Shown: in pieces, positions 41,726 to 51,836 of the stretch
How the letters are laid out: each line of letters begins with the position of its first letter
Numbering within the stretch: the stretch's first letter is position 1
Assembly (NCBI GenBank): GCA_963730165.1
Contig: CAVSQS010000008.1
Span: 301,500-365,499, forward strand
DNA from: DASSQJ01 sp963730165
GTDB taxonomy: Bacteria; Actinomycetota; Actinomycetes; Actinomycetales; Dermatophilaceae
Direction: 5' to 3'
Length of the DNA stretch: 64,000 nucleotides
Position numbers and translations under genes: made by a program
The notes under the pieces: model-generated
The model's database searches: none
The model's input: the letters and a program-made list of their open reading frames with translations, nothing else
Told to the model about the DNA's origin: nothing

Positions 41726-43061
41726 ATGAACGCGCCCCTGCCGCCCTTGCGCATCGGTCTGGCCGGTCTCGGCACCGTCGGCGTCCTCGCTGGTGCGCAT
41801 CCTGGAGCGCCACGGCAACGACCTTGCCGTGCGCACCGGGCGGCCGATGTCGATCGCGGCGGTTTCGGCGCGCAATCGCGCCAAGGACCGCGGCTTCGAC
41901 ATTTCCGGCTACACCTGGTTCGACGATCCGGTGGCGCTGGCGCGCGATCCCGGCAACGACCTCTTCGTCGAGCTGATCGGCGGCGCCGACGGGCCGGCCC
42001 ATGCCTCGGTCAAGGCGGCGATCGACGCCGGCAAGCACGTGGTGACCGCCAACAAGGCGCTGCTCGCCCGCCACGGGCTGGAGCTTGCCCGCGCCGCCGA
42101 GGATGCCGGCGTCAGCCTCAATTTCGAGGCGGCGGCGGCCGGCGGCATCCCGATCATCAAGACGCTGCGCGAGGCGCTGGCCGGCAACACGGTCAACCGC
42201 GTCTACGGCATCCTCAACGGCACCTGCAACTACATCCTGACGCGCATGGAGCAGGACGGCCTGTCCTTCGCCGACTGCCTGACGGCGGCGCAGCACCTCG
42301 GCTATGCCGAGGCCGACCCGACCTTCGACATCGAGGGCACCGACGCCGCCCACAAGCTCGCCCTGCTGACGGCGATCGCCTTCGGCACCGAGATCGACGT
42401 CGACTCGATCTATGTCGAGGGCATTTCGTCGATCACGCCGGCCGACATCGAGGCGGCCAGACGAACTCGGCTACCGCATCAAGCTGCTCGGCGTCGCCAG
42501 CCGCACCGACAGCGGCATCGAGCAGCGCGTGCATCCGACCATGGTGCCGAAGTCCTCGGCGATCGCCCGCGTCGACGGCGTCACCAACGCGGTCGCGGTC
42601 GATGCCGATTTCGTCGGCTCGCTGGTGCTCGCCGGGCCGGGGGCAGGCGGCGAGGCGACGGCCTCCTCGGTGGTCAGCGACATCGCCGACATCGCCCGCG
42701 GCGACCGCATGGGCACCTTCGGCCGGCCGGCCTCGGCGCTGGAGCCCTATCGCCGCGCCGGCATGCGCCTGCACGAGGGCGGCTACTACATCCGCCTGTC
42801 GGTGTTCGACCGGCCGGGCGCCTTCGCCGCGATTGCCGGGCGCATGGCGGCGAGCGGCATCTCGCTGGAATCGATCGTCCAGCGGCACCGGGCGGCGCGC
42901 GCCGCGGCGCCCGAGCAGGCGACACCGGAGCGCCGGCGCCGGTCATCCTGATCACCTACGAGACGACCGAAGCGGCGATCCGCGAGGCGCTCGAGGCGAT
43001 CAAGGCGGACGGCCATGTTCTCGGCGAGCCGCAGATGATACGCATAGAGCCGCTCGCCTGA
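41726..43061 (+). CDS. hom: Homoserine dehydrogenase (three frameshifts)
   Basis: Reduces aspartate semialdehyde to homoserine for threonine and methionine synthesis. NAD(P) motif GLAGLGTVG is at the N-terminus. A shift near 41787 leads to SLVRILERHGND. The catalytic region has VTANKALLA, GILNGTCNYILTRM and YAEADPTFDIEGTDAAHKLA. Another shift near 42460 leads to DELGYRIKLLGVA, and the C-terminal ACT domain (YIRLSVFDRPGAFAAIAGRM) is followed by a third shift near 42930. Length is normal once repaired. Confidence 0.92.
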
Positions 43062-43094
43062 GGGGGCACAACAGCGCTGACGCGGGGAACAGCG

Positions 43095-44113
43095 ATGAAC
43101 CGGGAAGTCCGCTATGCCCAGGGCGCAGCCGCGCTCGACCGGGTTCTGACGCTCGAACTGGTGCGGGTCACCGAGGAGGCGGCGGTGGCGGCGGCGCCGC
43201 TGCGCGGGCGCGGCGACGAGATGGCCGCCGACCGGGCGGCGGTCGAGGCCATGCGGCGCGAGCTCAACCGCCTGCGACGATCCACGGCACCGTCGTGATC
43301 GGCGAGGGCGAGCGCGACGAGGCGCCGATGCTGTTCATCGGCGAGGAGGTCGGCAACAGGCGCGGGCCGGCGCGTCGACATCGCCCTCGACCCGCTGGAA
43401 GGCACGACCATCGCGCCAAGAACCTGCCCAACGCCATCGCCGTGGTCGCCATCGCCGAGCCCGGCACGCTGCTCAATGCGCCCGACGTCTACATGGACAA
43501 GATCGCCATCGGCCCCGGCTATCCGGAGGGCCTGGTCGATCTCGACCGCTCGCCGACGCGAAAACATCCGGCGCGCTGGCCGAGGCCAAGGGCGTGCCGG
43601 TCAGCGAGGTGACCGCCTGCGTCCTCGACCGCCCGCGCCACGCCAAGCTGATCGAGGAGATCCGCGCCACCGGCGCCGCCATCCGGCTGATCGGCGACGG
43701 CGACGTCGCCGGCATCATCGACGTGACCGAGCCGGAGCGGACCGGCATCGACATCTATCTCGGCATCGGCGGCGCGCCCGAGGGCGTGCTGGCCGCCGCG
43801 GCGCTGCGCTGCACCGGCGGCCAGATGCAGGGGCGGCTGGTGATCAGCTCCGACGAGCAGCGCGACCGCGCCCGGCGCATGGGCATCACCGATTTCGACC
43901 ACAAGTACGACATGAGCGAGATGGCCCGCGGCGAGGTGCTGTTCGCCGCGACCGGCGTCACCGACGGCGACCTGCTGTCCGGCGTCACGCTTCGGCCGGC
44001 GCGCCATCACCACCCACACCGTCGTCATGCGCTCGTCGTCGGGCACGGTGCGCTGGATCAGGGCGCACCATCAGAACGTCGAGAAGTTCGACGCCGGCGA
44101 GGATTCGCTGTAG
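43095..44113 (+). CDS. glpX: Class II fructose-1,6-bisphosphatase GlpX (several frameshifts)
   Basis: Gluconeogenic phosphatase. The start MNREVRYAQGAAALDRVLTLE is followed by TIHGTVVIGEGERDEAPMLF (metal and substrate site), DPLEGT, PDVYMDKIAIGPGYP and YLGIGGAPEGVLAAAALRC. Shifts lie near 43278, 43370, 43415, 43558, 43994 and 44064. The last piece reads VEKFDAGEDSL and stops at 44113. It sits between hom and recJ, as in many Hyphomicrobiales. Confidence 0.9.
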
Positions 44114-44168
44114 CGGCCCGAACCGAACGTCGCGGCCGCAAGGGCGGACATCAGGCCGGGCCGGCGTT

Positions 44169-46027
44169 ATGCATGAGGGCATGGCACAGGCGAGCCCCGA
44201 CGATTCGCGGCGGCCCGGCGGCGGCCGGCGCCGACCGGCGGGCGTTTCTCGGCGTCGAGCGCTCGCTCGGCGGCCGCCGCTGGCTCGAGCGGCTCGACGC
44301 CGCCGGCAGCAATGTGGCGCTGGCCATCGCCCAGCGCCACCAGATCCCCGATGTCGTGGCCCGGGTCCTGGCCGGGCGCGGCGTCGGCGCGGACGAGGCG
44401 CCGGCGTTCCTGGCGCCGAGCCTCAAGGCGCTGATGCCCGACCCTTCGGTGCTGACCGACATGGAGGCCGCCGCGGAGCGCATCGCCGACGCCGTCATGG
44501 CCGGCGAGCGCATCGCCGATCTTCGGCGATTACGACGTCGACGGCGCCTCGTCGGCGGCGCTGCTGGCGCGCTTCCTGCGCCATCAGGGGCTCGACCCGT
44601 GGTCTACATCCCCGACCGCCTGTTCGAGGGCTACGGGCCGAACGCGGAGGCGCTGCGCACGCTGGCCGGGCAGGGCGCCCGCCTGATCGTGACGGTCGAT
44701 TGCGGCTCGACCAGCTTCGACGCGCTGGCCGAGGCCGAGGACGCTCGGCGTCGACGTCGTCGTCATCGACCATCACGAGCTTGGCGCCGAACGGCCGCCG
44801 GCGGTCGCCATGGTCAATCCCAACCGCCAGGACGATCTCTCCGGGCTCGGGTCTCTCGCCGCGGTCGGCGTCGCCTTCATGGCGGTGGTCGCGGTCAACC
44901 GGCTGCTGCGGGCCCGCGGCTGGTACGGCGCCGGCCGCCCCGAGCCGGACCTCCTGCGCTGGCTCGACCTGGTCGCGCTCGGCACGGTCTGCGACGTGGT
45001 GCCGCTCGTCGGGCTCAACCGCGCCTTCGTCGTCGAAGGGCCTGATGACGCTCAATCGCCGGGGCAATCGCGGCCTCGCGGCGCTCGCCGACGTGGCGCG
45101 GCTGGGCGGGCCGGCAACGCCCTATCACCTCGGCTTCCTGCTCGGCCCGCGCATCAATGCCGGCGGCCGCATCGGCGATGCGGCGCTGGGCGCGCGGCTT
45201 CTGGCCAGCGACGATGCCGGCCGAATGCGCCGAGATCGCCGGCGAGCTCGACCGCCTCAACGGCGAGCGCCAGGCGATGGAGGCGAAGGCGCTGGAAGAG
45301 GCCTATGCCGAGGCGGATGCCGAGATCGGCGACGGCGAGGGGCCGGCGGTGCTGGTCACCGCCAATCGCGGCTGGCACCCGGGCGTGGTCGGGCTGATCG
45401 CCTCGCGCCTGAAGGACCGCTACCAGCGGCCGGCCATCGCCATCGCGCTTGCGGCGAACGGCATCGGCACCGGCTCGGGGCGCTCGATCGTCGGCGTCGA
45501 TCTCGGGCTGGCGGTGCGCAATGCGGTCGGCGAGGGCATCCTCGCCAAGGGCGGCGGCCACGCCATGGCGGCCGGGCTGACCGTCGCGCAGGCGCGGCTC
45601 GGCGACCTCCGCGCCTTCCTCGAACAGACGCTGGCCGAGAAGGTGCGGGCGGCCGGCGGCAGCCACGCACTTGCCATCGACGCGGCGCTGACCGCGCGCG
45701 GCGCCAACCTCGAACTGATCGAAGCGGTGGAGAAGGCCGGGCCCTTCGGCGCCGGCCATGCGGAGCCGGTCTATGCCTTCCCGTCACACCGGATCGACTA
45801 TGCCGACACCGTCGGCAAGGGCCATGTCCGCCTGACGCTCGCCGCCAACGACGGCGCCACGATCAAGGCGGTGGCCTTCCGCGCCGCCGGTTCGCCGCTC
45901 GGCGAGGCGCTGCTTGTCCGCCCGCGGGCGCAACCTGCACGTCGCCGGTGCGCTGTCGGTCGACCACTATCAGGGCCGGCGCACGCCGAATCTCCGCGTC
46001 ATCGACGCCGCGGTGCCGCAGGTCTAG
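44169..46027 (+). CDS. recJ: Single-stranded-DNA-specific exonuclease RecJ (about six frameshifts)
   Basis: 5'-3' exonuclease of recombination and mismatch repair. Pieces in order: FLGVERSLGGRRWLERLD and LAIAQRHQIPDVVARVLAGR; FGDYDVDGASSAALLARFL (DHH motif I); RLIVTVDCGST; VVVIDHHELG (the DHH motif itself); LDLVALGTVCDVVPL; LGPRINAGGRIGDA; and the DHHA1 domain with GKGGGHAMAAGLT. Shifts lie near 44519, 44597, 44742, 45042, 45222 and 45918. The start is uncertain (44169, 44173 or 44181). Confidence 0.92.
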
Positions 46028-46066
46028 GCCGGACCCCGCACCGGTGCCTGGCTTCGCGACCGCGCC

Positions 46067-46327
46067 CTACCAGTGGCAGCGGTCGCGATAATGTTTGCCG
46101 TGATAGCGGTAGGTGCACCAGCCGTTGTTGTAGTGCTTGACCAGAACCGCCCCGGCGAGCGCGCCGACACCGGCACCAACGATCGCACCACCGACCGAAT
46201 GGGTGGCAACCCCGCCGAGCGCTGCGCCGAATATGCCGCCGCCGAGCGCGCCTTCACTGGTCGTGCAGCCCGCAATGCCGAGGCTGAGGGCCGAAACCGC
46301 CGCCACGGCTATCACCGTCTTCCTCAT
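46067..46327 (-). CDS. Glycine-zipper outer-membrane lipoprotein-like protein
   Basis: 86 aa from MRKTVIAVAA. Lipoprotein signal with lipobox GIAGC (Cys at about residue 20). Then a glycine-zipper segment (GGGIFGAALGGVATHSVGG) and a Cys/His-rich tail CTYRYHGKHYRDRCHW. Similar small proteins are usually envelope lipoproteins of unknown function. The upstream in-frame Met at 46387 is unlikely because it would bury the signal. Confidence 0.75.
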   Translation of the reverse strand: MRKTVIAVAAVSALSLGIAGCTTSEGALGGGIFGAALGGVATHSVGGAIVGAGVGALAGAVLVKHYNNGWCTYRYHGKHYRDRCHW

Positions 46328-46457
46328 GTCAGCTCTCCCTGATCTTCCGTCTGACAAGCCGTGACCATCGCCCCGGCCCGATTTCAATCAAGGCCGCCGC
46401 ATTGTGGCTGAAACGTGGAAGAGGCGTGGCCGGCAGGCGGCGCAGCCAGAGCCTTTG

Positions 46458-46996
46458 CTACAAGACTGGCGGCTTGGCGCCGATTTTTGCCTGCTTGGTG
46501 AACTTCTTGATCACCATGTCGCGCTTCAGCTTCGACAGATAGTCGATGAACAGCTTGCCTTCGAGATGGTCGATCTCGTGCTGCAGGACGACGGCGAGCA
46601 TGCCGTCCGCCTCCATCTCGTGGGGCTTGCCGTCGCGGTCGAGGTAGGCGACGCGCACCTGCGCCGGCCGCTCGACCTCGGCGAAATACTCAGGAATCGA
46701 CAGGCAGCCTTCCTCGGCGGCGGCGATATCGTCGGAACGCCACAGGATCTTCGGGTTGACCAGGAACAACGGATTGGGCTTTGCCTCCTCACCCTCCTCG
46801 CGTGAAGCGACATCGATGGTGATGACCCGGCGCGGAACGCCGACCTGAATGGCGGCGAGCCCGATGCCCGGCGCCTCGTACATGGTCTCCAGCATGGAAT
46901 CCATGAAGTGCGCAAATCGTCGTCGACCCGTTCGACGGGGTCGCTCGTCATGCGCAGCTTGCGATCAGGCAGGGTGATGATATCGAGCTTTGACAC
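46458..46996 (-). CDS. def: Peptide deformylase (one frameshift)
   Basis: Removes the formyl group from nascent proteins. Motif 1 GIGLAAIQ, motif 2 EEGCLSIPE and motif 3 HEIDHLEG with the metal His pair are all present. The N-terminus MSKLDIITLPDRKLR is in a neighbouring frame; a single-base change near 46910 joins DDDLRT to MDSMLETMYEAPG. Length is normal after repair. Divergent from the small basic gene at 47051. Confidence 0.93.
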
Positions 46997-47050
46997 GCGC
47001 TTCAGATATGAGAGGAACCCCGCCGGGTCAACGCTTTCGAGGGGAAGCCC

Positions 47051-47221
47051 ATGACAGGCAAGCGCAAGACGGCCACGCCGCGCAAGCTGAAGCGCAATCC
47101 GGTCGCCCGCTCGCTACGCTCGCCGCTGTTCCGCGAGAAGGAAGTGGAGCGGCCCGACGGGCCGCGGCGCAAGCCGAAGCACCCGAAACCGCCCGAGGAC
47201 GAGGCGGAAAGCGGCGAATAG
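47051..47221 (+). CDS. Small basic protein, faintly ArfA-like
   Basis: 56 aa, rich in Lys, Arg and Pro. The core RNPVARSLRSPLFREKEVER followed by RRKPKHPKPP resembles the LxxPLFRxRVxxxxKGxxxYRRKxKH pattern of the ribosome-rescue factor ArfA, but the KGKGSY part is not present. The acidic tail is different. It may be a translation-linked small protein or an unrelated conserved alphaproteobacterial protein. The gap 47222-47589 after it shows no gene I would support. Confidence 0.55.
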   Translation: MTGKRKTATPRKLKRNPVARSLRSPLFREKEVERPDGPRRKPKHPKPPEDEAESGE

Positions 47222-47589
47222 CCTGTTTCTGCCGGTCCTGGCGACCCAAGTTGGCGCCTGGCGGCCACGTGCCTAGAAGATCTCGCTCAAGGAGTGGTTC
47301 CGGCGAACCTGCTGGGGGTGGAGGTCCAGCCCGGTGGATGCCCTCGGCGCCGGCCGGTCCGAACCGCCGGGCACGCCGTGGCCGCCGCCGGCGTGTCCGC
47401 CCGACGGCAATGCCTCGGGCGCGTCTCCCGTATCGCGCTTGCCGAATGTGTATCTGACCACTGTTCCGCTCCGCATCTCATCGTCTCCGTTCGAATCGTC
47501 GCGGGCAGGACACTAGGGCGAGCCCCGGTCGCCGGCGCCATCCGATCGGGGGATATACGCTTCACGACGCGGTGAATTCGACGGGGGGT

Positions 47590-47603
47590 GTGACCGTGGT
47601 CAC
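47590..47603. promoter_or_regulatory. Inverted repeat upstream of the LuxR-type gene
   Basis: GTGACC-GT-GGTCAC, a 6-bp perfect inverted repeat with a 2-base centre, 43 bases upstream of the regulator ATG. A self-regulatory operator is possible but not shown. Confidence 0.3.
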
Positions 47604-47646
47604 AAGCGATCGAATATTCGCCATGCTTTGGTTGTTTCCGCCGACC

Positions 47647-48776
47647 ATGACCAAAACCGAATTGCTGTCGACGCTGGTCGGCGAGATCTACGATGCGGCG
47701 CTCGATCCGACATGCTGGGCGCGCCACGCTCGACCGCGCGGCACGCTTCGTCGGCGGAAGTGCGGCCGCCCTGTTCACCAAGAGCGCCAGCCTGAGCGGC
47801 GCCAATGCCTATGATTCGGGAATCGAGCCGCACTTCACCGAGCTCTATTTCGGCAACTACATCAAGTTCGACCCGCTGGTGATGGGGCATGTCTTCTCCG
47901 AGACCGGCAAGCCCACCGCGGTGGCCGATCTGATTCCCTATCGCGAGTTCGAAGAGTCGCGATTCCGCGAGGAATGGGCGGCGCCGCAGGGCTTTGTCGA
48001 TTTCGCCGGCGCGGTGCTCGATAAGTCGGCGGGCGGCGCAGCCATGTTCGGTGTGTTCCGTCACGAGCTGGACGGTGTGGTTGACGAGGAGACGCGCCAA
48101 CGCATGCGACTGATCGTGCCGCACATGCGCCGTGCGGCGCTGATTGCCGGCGAGATCGACCAACAGGCCGCCGTCGCTGCGGATCTGGCGGAGAGCCTCG
48201 ACGGAGTGGCCTGCGGCCTGCTCCTTCTCGACCCTGCCGGGCGCGTCCTGCACGCCAATGTCGCCGGACAGTGCATGCTGGACGCGGCCGATCTTCTGCA
48301 TGTCGCCAACGGCCGGCTCACCGCCGATGACGCGCGGGGCCGACGGGGAGCTGAGCCAGATCATCGCGGCGCCTGCGGGCGATGATGCCACGGCGGCGGC
48401 CAAGGGAATTGCGCTGCCACTGATCTCCCGAAACGGCGAACGCTACGTCGCCCATGCCTTGCCGCTTGCCTCCGACGCTCGACGGAAAGCAGGCGGACGT
48501 CGTGCCGCCCTGGCGCTCTTCGTTCACAAGGCGGCCGTCGCAGCGCCGTCCATGCCGGAGGCGATCTCCCGTGCCTACGGGTTAACCCTGACGGAACTCC
48601 GCGTCCTGCTGGCGATCACCGACGTTGGCGGCGCGCCGGAAGTGGCCGATGCACTGGGCATCGCTCCAAGCACAGTGAAGACCCATCTCGGCCGGCTCTA
48701 CGAGAAGACCGGCACGCGGCGGCAGGCCGACCTCGCCAAGCTCGTCGCCGGCTACGCGACGCCTCTGCTGCGCTGA
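47647..48776 (+). CDS. LuxR-type helix-turn-helix transcriptional regulator (two frameshifts)
   Basis: The N-terminal start MTKTELLSTLVGEIYDAALD is followed, after a shift near 47712, by a PAS-like sensor region (LLLLDPAGRVLHANVAGQ), then after a second shift near 48340 by the LuxR C-terminal DNA-binding domain: YGLTLTELRVLLAITD and LGIAPSTVKTHLGRLYEKTG. It resembles helix-turn-helix regulators that lack an autoinducer domain. Signal and targets are unknown. It precedes the DUF1127 gene. Confidence 0.82.
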
Positions 48777-48916
48777 CGCCGCCATCTCTCCATTTCGTGA
48801 TCGTTGCATCCCTCGATCGGCGGACGCAGCCGCGACGGGTCATCGGCAATGTCCCGCGCCTCGACCGCAGGCCAGTCGACAGGCTGGAAGGCGGCGCATC
48901 CATCAGTGAGGTTCCT

Positions 48917-49219
48917 GTGACCACGACAGAATTCGATCCACGCATGCTCGGGCAGGGCCCGATCGCGGGCGCCCCCCGCGCCGCGCCGGCGACCCGGGCG
49001 ACCTCCCTCCATCGACGGATCGTCGACGCGATCGTCGCCCTGGTGACGCAGGCCGTCGCGACGCATGCCCGACGGCGGCGGCAGCGCGAGACCGCCCGCA
49101 TCCTGAGCGGGCTCAGCGACGACATGCTCAAGGACCTTGGCCTGACGCGGCCTGACCTTCGCGCCTATGACGGCAAGGATGACATCCGCAATTGGCGGAC
49201 CATCAACCGGTGGCGCTGA
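48917..49219 (+). CDS. DUF1127 domain protein
   Basis: 100 aa from a GTG at 48917 preceded by GAGG. The C-terminal segment RRRQRETARILSGLSDDMLKDLGLTRPDL is a DUF1127 motif, found in alphaproteobacterial small proteins that can bind RNA. The N-terminal half is longer than in minimal DUF1127 proteins and includes an amphipathic helix. Located directly after the LuxR-type regulator. Confidence 0.8.
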   Translation: MTTTEFDPRMLGQGPIAGAPRAAPATRATSLHRRIVDAIVALVTQAVATHARRRRQRETARILSGLSDDMLKDLGLTRPDLRAYDGKDDIRNWRTINRWR

Positions 49220-49272
49220 CCGCCCCGGCCATCAGAACAATCCCCAAGCACCTGCAAACGAGGAGACCACGC

Positions 49273-49764
49273 ATGAACAAACGTCATTGGCTGTCCGCAT
49301 TCGCATTCCTGGCCGTTTTCGCCGCCGGTGCTGCATCGGCTGCGGAGAACCCGCTGGCAGACCACGTGCGCAGCGCCAACAGCCGCTTCAACGACGTGAG
49401 CGTGGCGCTGGCGGAAGGCTATGCGCCGATCCCCTGCGCCAGCGGCGTCGGCGGCGGCGCCATGGGCATCCATTACGTCAACGCGAAGTACCTCAAGGAC
49501 GAGGGCCTCGACGTGGCCCATCCGGAAGCGGTGATGTATGAGCCCGGCGCGGACGGCAAGCTGACGCTGATCGCGGTGGAATACATCACCACGAAGGGAC
49601 CAGCGCAACTCGAAGGCCATCTCTTCAACTTCACCGGCGCGCCCAACCGCTACGGCTTGCCCCCCTTCTATGAGTTGCATGTGTGGGCGTGGAAGGCGAA
49701 CCGCACGGGAACCTTCGCCGACATGAACCCCGACGTGTCGTGCGAGGCGGCGACCGGCAAATAG
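49273..49764 (+). CDS. Secreted protein of unknown function
   Basis: 163 aa from MNKRHWLSA. Sec signal peptide, cleavage near ASA-AE (residue 24). The mature part has conserved-looking segments CASGVGGGAMGIHYVN, AVMYEPGADGKLTLIAVEY and PPFYELHVWAWKANRTGTFADMNP. Similar periplasmic proteins occur across Proteobacteria without a known function. Two Cys (in PIPCASG and DVSCEA) may form a disulfide. The gap 49765-49962 shows no gene. Confidence 0.75.
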   Translation: MNKRHWLSAFAFLAVFAAGAASAAENPLADHVRSANSRFNDVSVALAEGYAPIPCASGVGGGAMGIHYVNAKYLKDEGLDVAHPEAVMYEPGADGKLTLIAVEYITTKGPAQLEGHLFNFTGAPNRYGLPPFYELHVWAWKANRTGTFADMNPDVSCEAATGK

Positions 49765-49962
49765 GCCGGCCCAAGCTGCTCCCCCCGCCTGCGATCCGGG
49801 CCGGCTCCGGCCGGTCCGGATCGGCTCGCCGCTGCGGGTGACCGCTTTCACAGCCAAACGGTTGGCGCTGGGGCATGAGCGCCGCCTCCCGACGAGAGAC
49901 GCCGGTCCCTCTGGACGGCGTCGGTGCGGGTGACGACCGAGACCGTCATTTGCGAGGCCAAG

Positions 49963-50266
49963 ATGTTCCACAGGACAAGCGAGTTCGACGCCGGCTTTGG
50001 CGTGCAGACGAGCAAGGCCCCGGAGCCCGAGGGTGCCACGAGCCAGGGAGAGGCCGCGTCGCCCTGGCGGCGGACGGTTACGCGGAATTGCGCAGTGGGG
50101 CGCTCGCGTCGGCCGGCGGGGGCAGGCGCATCGGCCCGTGCGGTTGGCACCCGACGGCCTCGGCGATCACATGCTGAGGGACCTCGGCATCAGCCGCATC
50201 GACCTTGGGGTCCTCGGCGGCGGGAATCCATTCGGTCCGCGCAGCCGCATGGTTCGGCGGCGTTGA
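49963..50266 (+). CDS. Second DUF1127-like protein (frameshifted)
   Basis: The ATG at 49963 begins MFHRTSEFDAGFGVQTSKAP. The C-terminal part in another frame reads LGDHMLRDLGISRIDLGVLGG, close to the DUF1127 end of the protein at 48917 (LSDDMLKDLGLTRPDL). At least one shift lies between about 50060 and 50150. The assembled gene is inferred; it may be a decayed copy. Confidence 0.5.
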
Positions 50267-50323
50267 CCGCCCATGTATGTTCCTGTTTTGTACTTGCCGA
50301 CCGAATCGCGCTATGGTGGGCGG

Positions 50324-51503
50324 ATGCTCGAGACGACCTACCAGTTCGGCGATGTGACCATCACCGGAGCGACGCTTGCTGCCGGCGGCGCGGCGGTGCT
50401 GTTCCTGCGTGCTGCTCGTCGATCACCTTCTTCGCCTGGCGCAGGGCCGCCGGCCGCGTGGAGGCGCTGGAAGAGGCGCGCGACGACGGCATCGCGGCCG
50501 GGCTGGCGGAGCTTCGCCACTATCAGGGCGAGATCACCGGCCAGGTGCGCGGCCTCTCCGACCGGCTCGACGGCTTCGGCCACCGGGTCGGCCAGTCGAT
50601 GAGCGACACCGCGCGCGGGACGCATGAGAGCCTCGCCAAGCTCGGCGAGCGGCTGGCGGTGATCGACAAGGCGCAGCGGACGATCACCGACCTGTCGAGC
50701 CAGGTGGTCGAATTGCAGCACATCCTCGCCAACAAGCAGACGCGCGGCGCCTTCGGGCAGGCGCGCATGGAAGCGATCGTGCGCGACGGCATGCCGGCCT
50801 CGGGCTACACATTCCAGGCGACGCTTTCCAACGGCAACCGGCCGGACTGCCTGGTCCTCTTCCCCAATGGCGGGCCGAGCCTGGTGATCGACGCCAAGTT
50901 TCCGCTCGAAGCGTGGAACGCCATCCGCGCGGCGGAGACGCCGGAGGCGCTGAAAGCCGCGGAGAGCCAGTTCCGCCGCGATACCCTGAAGCACGTGCAG
51001 GACATCGCCGAGCGCTATCTGGTGCTGGGCGAGACCCAGGACACGGCCTTCATGTTCGTGCCGTCGGAATCGATCTTCTTCGACATCCACGAGCACTACG
51101 AGGACATCGTCCAGCGGGCGCACCGGGCGCGGGTGGTGATCGTCTCGCCGTCGCTCCTGATGCTGTCGATCCAGGTGGTGATGTCGCTGCTGCGCGACGC
51201 GCGCATGCGCGAGCAGGCGCACATCATCCAGCAGGAGGTGATCCGGCTGATGGACGATGTCGGCCGGCTCGACGAGCGCGTGCGCAAGCTCGGCCTGCAT
51301 TTCGACCAGGCCAACAAGGACATCGAGGACATCCTCGTCTCCAGCCGCAAGATTTCCGGGCCGCGGCGAGAAGATCAAGGCGGTCGAGGTGGCCGACGGC
51401 GAGGCGCGCCCGCGGTCGCCTCAGGCGCCGGCGCGGCCGGCGGCAGCGTCGGCGCGCGGTGCGCCGCCGCAACTGCCCTTCAGTGCGTTTCGAGGAAGTG
51501 TAA
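50324..51503 (+). CDS. rmuC: RmuC family DNA recombination protein (two or three frameshifts)
   Basis: The start MLETTYQFGDVTITGATLAAGG leads to a membrane helix broken by a shift near 50412. A coiled-coil region (about GIAAGLAELRHYQGEITGQV) follows. Then the RmuC nuclease-like core: LQHILANKQTRGAFGQARME, PDCLVLFPNG, VIDAKFPLEAW and FMFVPSESIFFDIHE. The Pro/Ala-rich tail has a shift near 51360 and ends VRFEEV at 51503. RmuC limits inversions at short repeats in E. coli. Confidence 0.88.
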
Positions 51504-51512
51504 GGCGGCATC

Positions 51513-51836
51513 ATGGTCAGAATCAGCATTTTCTATCCGAACAAGCCGGGTGGCCGTTTCGACATGGCCTATTACCTCGAAACCCACATGCCGGCCTCGA
51601 TCGAACGGCTCAGCGCCGGCAAGGGCTATCGCGGCGTCTCGGTGGATCGCGGCCTCGGCGGCGGTGCGCCCGGCGCGCCGCCGGCCTATGTCGCCATGTG
51701 CCAGTACCTCTTCGACACGGTAGAGGATTTCATGGCCGCCTTCGAGCCGCACGCCGCCTTCCTGCAAGGCGACATCGCGACCTACACCGACATCGAGCCG
51801 GTCTTCCAGTTCAGCGACGTCGCGATCTCCCGCTAG
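51513..51836 (+). CDS. EthD family protein
   Basis: 107 aa. The EthD dimeric alpha-beta barrel pattern is seen in ISIFYPNKPGGRFDMAYYLETHMP and DTVEDFMAAFEPH near the end. These small proteins bind hydrophobic ligands or support oxygenases; the role here is unknown. It starts 9 bases after rmuC. Its TAG stop overlaps the convergent DUF924 stop in CTAG. Confidence 0.85.
   Translation: MVRISIFYPNKPGGRFDMAYYLETHMPASIERLSAGKGYRGVSVDRGLGGGAPGAPPAYVAMCQYLFDTVEDFMAAFEPHAAFLQGDIATYTDIEPVFQFSDVAISR

Noticed and set aside
40821..42353. 510-codon minus-strand frame
   Set aside because: Antisense to the aminotransferase and homoserine dehydrogenase genes, low-complexity and Arg/Gly-rich, no motif.
43476..46091. 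871-codon plus-strand frame
   Set aside because: It runs through glpX and recJ, giving short correct stretches of RecJ (DHHA1 excluded) and otherwise Arg-rich nonsense; the genes are explained by frameshifts.
47273..47476. Possible 67-codon minus-strand gene in the gap 47,222-47,646
   Set aside because: Gly/His/Pro-rich, no family resemblance, no ribosome site that I can see. Not enough to call a gene.
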